This document shows, one piece after another, positions 61,552 through 64,000 of a DNA stretch of 64,000 nt (positions are counted from its first letter, which is position 1; every line of letters starts with the position of its first letter). The DNA is taken from NCBI GenBank assembly GCA_963575745.1, contig CAUYUJ010004570.1:241764-305763 (forward strand), given 5' to 3'. The notes beneath the pieces are model-generated. The model saw nothing but the letters and a program-made list of their open reading frames with translations. It made no database searches and was not told the DNA's origin. Made by a program: the position numbers and the translations under genes. This stretch comes from Prorocentrum cordatum (lineage: Eukaryota; Sar; Dinophyceae; Prorocentrales; Prorocentraceae).

Positions 61552-62787
61552 TTGCACGGGGAACGGGCTTAGCGGATTCCTCGGGATGTCGATTTCGCGT
61601 GAGACATCCTCACAAACATGAGATCTTCGCGACATCGCGTTTAACAAAAACAAGCGTTTCGCTCGAGACGTCCTCGAAAAGTTGATGACTGCGAAATTTC
61701 GCCGTCTGTGAAAATTTACGTTTCGCTTGGGACATCCTCGAAAAAATGAAATGACGACTGAAGTCTTTAACTAACTCTTATGTTAATAATTGCGATTTCG
61801 CTCGGGACATCCTCAGAAAACGAGCGGCAGCACGGCGGACCAGAACGAAGAGCACGGCAGAAAATTTGCATTTCGCTAGGGACATCCTCAACAAAATGAG
61901 ATGTCCTCAACGTCGTCTTGATATCGTTCTCGAAGTACCTCAAGATGACGAAATGAGAGGCCAAAAAGCACGTCAAGATGGCTGTCAGAACGATTGGGGG
62001 ACTTCCGAAAATAGCGATTTCGCTAGGGACATCCTCAAAAAGTGAAAACATGCACCAGCATCGACTTGAAAACTGTTGTTCTTACATAGTTTTGACTTTG
62101 CTTCTGAAAAAAGGCTTCCAGACGGCCCAAGGCAGCCTTCAAAAAATGTCGATTTCGCTAGGGACATCCTCAAAACATTGATGCGTGCGACATCGCATCG
62201 TAATGATTTTAGGAGGGCATCAGGAAGCAACAAAAGGCCACAACATGGCCCCAAGAGCGCCCTTCAGGTTGCTGAAAATAGTGATTTCGCTAGGGACATC
62301 TTCAAAAAATAACAAATCGAACAACATCGTTTTGAAAACTGCTGTTTTAACATCGTCTGGGGATCACTCCTGAAAAGGCTTCTAGATGGTTTAAGCCAGT
62401 CATCTAAAAATGACGATTTCGCTAGGGACATCCTGAAAAAATGAATGTGTGTAACATCGGACTGCAACGGTTTTGTAAGGCATCAAGGAGGCCCCCAAAG
62501 GCCCCAAACAAGCCCAAATTTGACCCCCAGGAGCGCCCTCGAGACGATCCAAAATGGCGATTTCGCCTGAGACATCCTTACAAAAATGAAATGTTCACAA
62601 CATCGATTTTATCAAAAATGAGCGTTTCGCCTGAGACATCCCTTAAACATGGGAACCCGCGAATTCGACAGATGTTCAAAAACTAGCGTCTCGTCTGAGA
62701 CATCCTAACAACAATGATATCTCGGAGTGGCGGTTTCAATACCTCTCATGCTTAAAATCGCGTTCTCGCTGCATACAGCCTCAAAAC
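61552..62787 (+). repeat. Array of 13 copies of the TTTCGC-GACATCC core
   Basis: The core (YTTCGCYNGRGACATCCTC) begins near 61591, 61654, 61718, 61792, 61868, 62014, 62150, 62281, 62413, 62557, 62622, 62685 and 62760. Spacing falls in two classes, 63-76 and 131-146 bp. Many intervals share an AAAAATGA...AACATCG segment. The long intervals carry an extra piece of GACGGCCCAAG type from the minisatellite family. Copies differ at 2-6 positions, and the last two are strongly decayed. Confidence 0.85.
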
Positions 62788-62819
62788 AATTGGGCGGAGC
62801 ATGGCCGGCGAAAAACGTG

Positions 62820-64000
62820 CTCCTTCGCTCTTGACGTCTATTCTGCCGTGCTCTTTCGTTCTTGGGGTCTATTCTGAAATGCTCCTTGTTTTTTGTGCCG
62901 TGCTCCTTCGCTCTTCTAGCCTATTCTGCCATGCTCCTGGCCAATTTCTGTCACAATCCTTTGTTCTTGGGGCTTATGATGCCGTGCTCCTGGTCGTTTT
63001 CTGCCGCGCTCCTTAGCTCTTGGGGCACATTCTGCCGTGCTCCTTCGCTTTCGGGGTTTATTCTGCCGTGTTCCTTGTGTATTTCTTGCATACTCCTTCT
63101 TCCTTGGGGCGTATTATGCTGTATTCTTGCATCTATCTTGCCGTGCTCCTTAGCTCTCGCGGTCTATTCTGCCGTGCTCCTGGTCACTGGTCGTGTTTTG
63201 CAATGCTCCTTCTTTCCTGGCGCCTATTCAGCCGTGCTCCTCAGCTCTGGGGGTCTATTCTGCCGTGCTCCTGGTCTTTTTCTGTCATGCTCCTTGGCTC
63301 TTGGGGCCTCTTCTGCCGTGCTCCTCAGCTCTTGGGGTCTATTCTGCCGTGCTCTTTGTTTTTTTCTGCCGTCCTCCTTCGCTCATGGGGCCTATTCTGC
63401 CGTGCTCCTGGTCTTTTTCTGCCGTGCTCCTTAGCTCTGGCGTCTATTCTGCCGTGGTCCTGGTCTTCTTCTGCCGTGCCCCTGAGCTCTGGGGGTCTAT
63501 TCTGCCGTGCTCCTGGTCATTTTCTGCCGTGTTTCTTCGCACTTGGGGCATCTTCTGCCGTGCTCCTTGTCTCTTCGGGCCTATTCTGCCGTGCTCCTCG
63601 TCTTTGTCTGGTTTGCCCCTTCGCTCTTCGGGCCTATTCTGCCGTGCTCCTGGTCTTGTCTGTCGTATTCCTTGGCTCCTCGGGCCTTTTCTGCTGTGTT
63701 TCGGTCTTCTCTGCCGTCGTCCTTAGCTCTTCGGGCATATTCTGCCGTCCTCCTGGTCTTTTTCTGGCGTCTTGTTCGCTCTTGGGGCCTATTATGCCGT
63801 GCTCCTTAGCTCTTGGGGTCTATTCTGCCGTGTTCCTGTTTTTTTTCTGTCGTGCTCGGCAGCACTTGGAGTCTATTCTGCCATGCTCCTGGTTTGTTTA
63901 CGACGTGCTCCTTCGCTCATGGGGCCTATTCTGCTGTGCTCCTGGTCTTTGTCTGCCGTGCTCCTGTTTTTTTTTGTCTGCCGTGTTCCTTCGCTCTTGG
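62820..64000 (-). repeat. Array with core TCTGCCGTGCTCCT, inverse of the 60.8-kb array
   Basis: At least 35 copies of TCTGCCGTGCTCCT, separated by alternating short joins (GGTCTTTT and TAGCTCTTGGGGTCTAT), giving units of about 25 and 33 bp. The core is the exact inverse complement of AGGAGCACGGCAGA in the 60788-61195 array. The array continues past the window end. Cys-Ser-Ala-Val-Leu frames are artefacts. Confidence 0.95.

Noticed and set aside
60788-62787. CRISPR-like arrays (short repeat with different spacers)
   Set aside because: Repeats are degenerate, spacers share sequence with each other, spacing comes in multiples of one unit, there are no cas genes, and the context is eukaryotic.

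Overview
This 64 kb window looks like nuclear DNA of a dinoflagellate. I base this on four things: (1) a 20-nt exact match, on the minus strand, to the 3' 20 positions but one of the dinoflagellate trans-splicing leader (57566-57585); (2) a decayed Copia-order retroelement whose protein blocks (gag-like, zinc knuckle, RING, protease, an 'LELCGG' block, integrase, start of RT) match, from memory, polyproteins common in dinoflagellate genomes; (3) two decayed protist-type Helitrons; (4) high G+C, extreme microsatellite load and no bacterial-style operons. The species cannot be fixed from the sequence. No intact host gene, tRNA, rRNA, promoter, ribosome binding site, terminator, riboswitch, origin or CRISPR array was found. 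Homology calls come from reading translations, not from searches.

Layout. 0-2.4 kb: low-complexity DNA with two unrecognised ORF remnants. 2.45-6.55 kb: a 4 kb G/T-rich array whose motif drifts from TGTGTTG to GCGTTGGTGC. 6.5-13.9 kb (+): GC-rich, decayed coding DNA whose clearest part is a UPF1-like SF1 helicase pseudogene (7.68-9.78 kb). 14-16 kb: pyrimidine-rich DNA with a duplicated end sequence that each time runs into a GT tail. 16-22.5 kb: microsatellites, a nested palindrome, and the first block of a GGCCCAAGA minisatellite that recurs through the window.

22.7-26.2 kb (-): Helitron fragment A (helicase and Cys-rich tail). 26.25-39.12 kb (-): a lower-GC segment with 12-bp inverted ends that holds the retroelement. 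39.12-43.2 kb (-): Helitron fragment B (Rep HUH domain and helicase). Both Helitrons have lost the Walker A lysine. The two fragments overlap in protein content, so they are two elements and not one element split by an insertion.

43.2-64 kb: almost entirely satellites. They include tetranucleotide arrays, a 65-bp satellite, GGCC-AAGA blocks with AT-rich islands, a 1.92 kb tandem duplication carrying 152-bp arrays, a 2.8 kb inverted array centred on a 106-bp hairpin, three 197-bp repeats, and two arrays of one 14-mer core in opposite orientation flanking a 13-copy motif array.

Most striking signals: a 14-nt palindrome (GCRGGYKSCCCCGC) repeated about 25 times in the retroelement, mostly read in frame as A-G-x-P-A and keeping its stem by G-U pairs only in the sense RNA; and one core, TTTCGCYNGRGACATCCTC, that unites three otherwise different satellite families at a spacing of about 65 bp.
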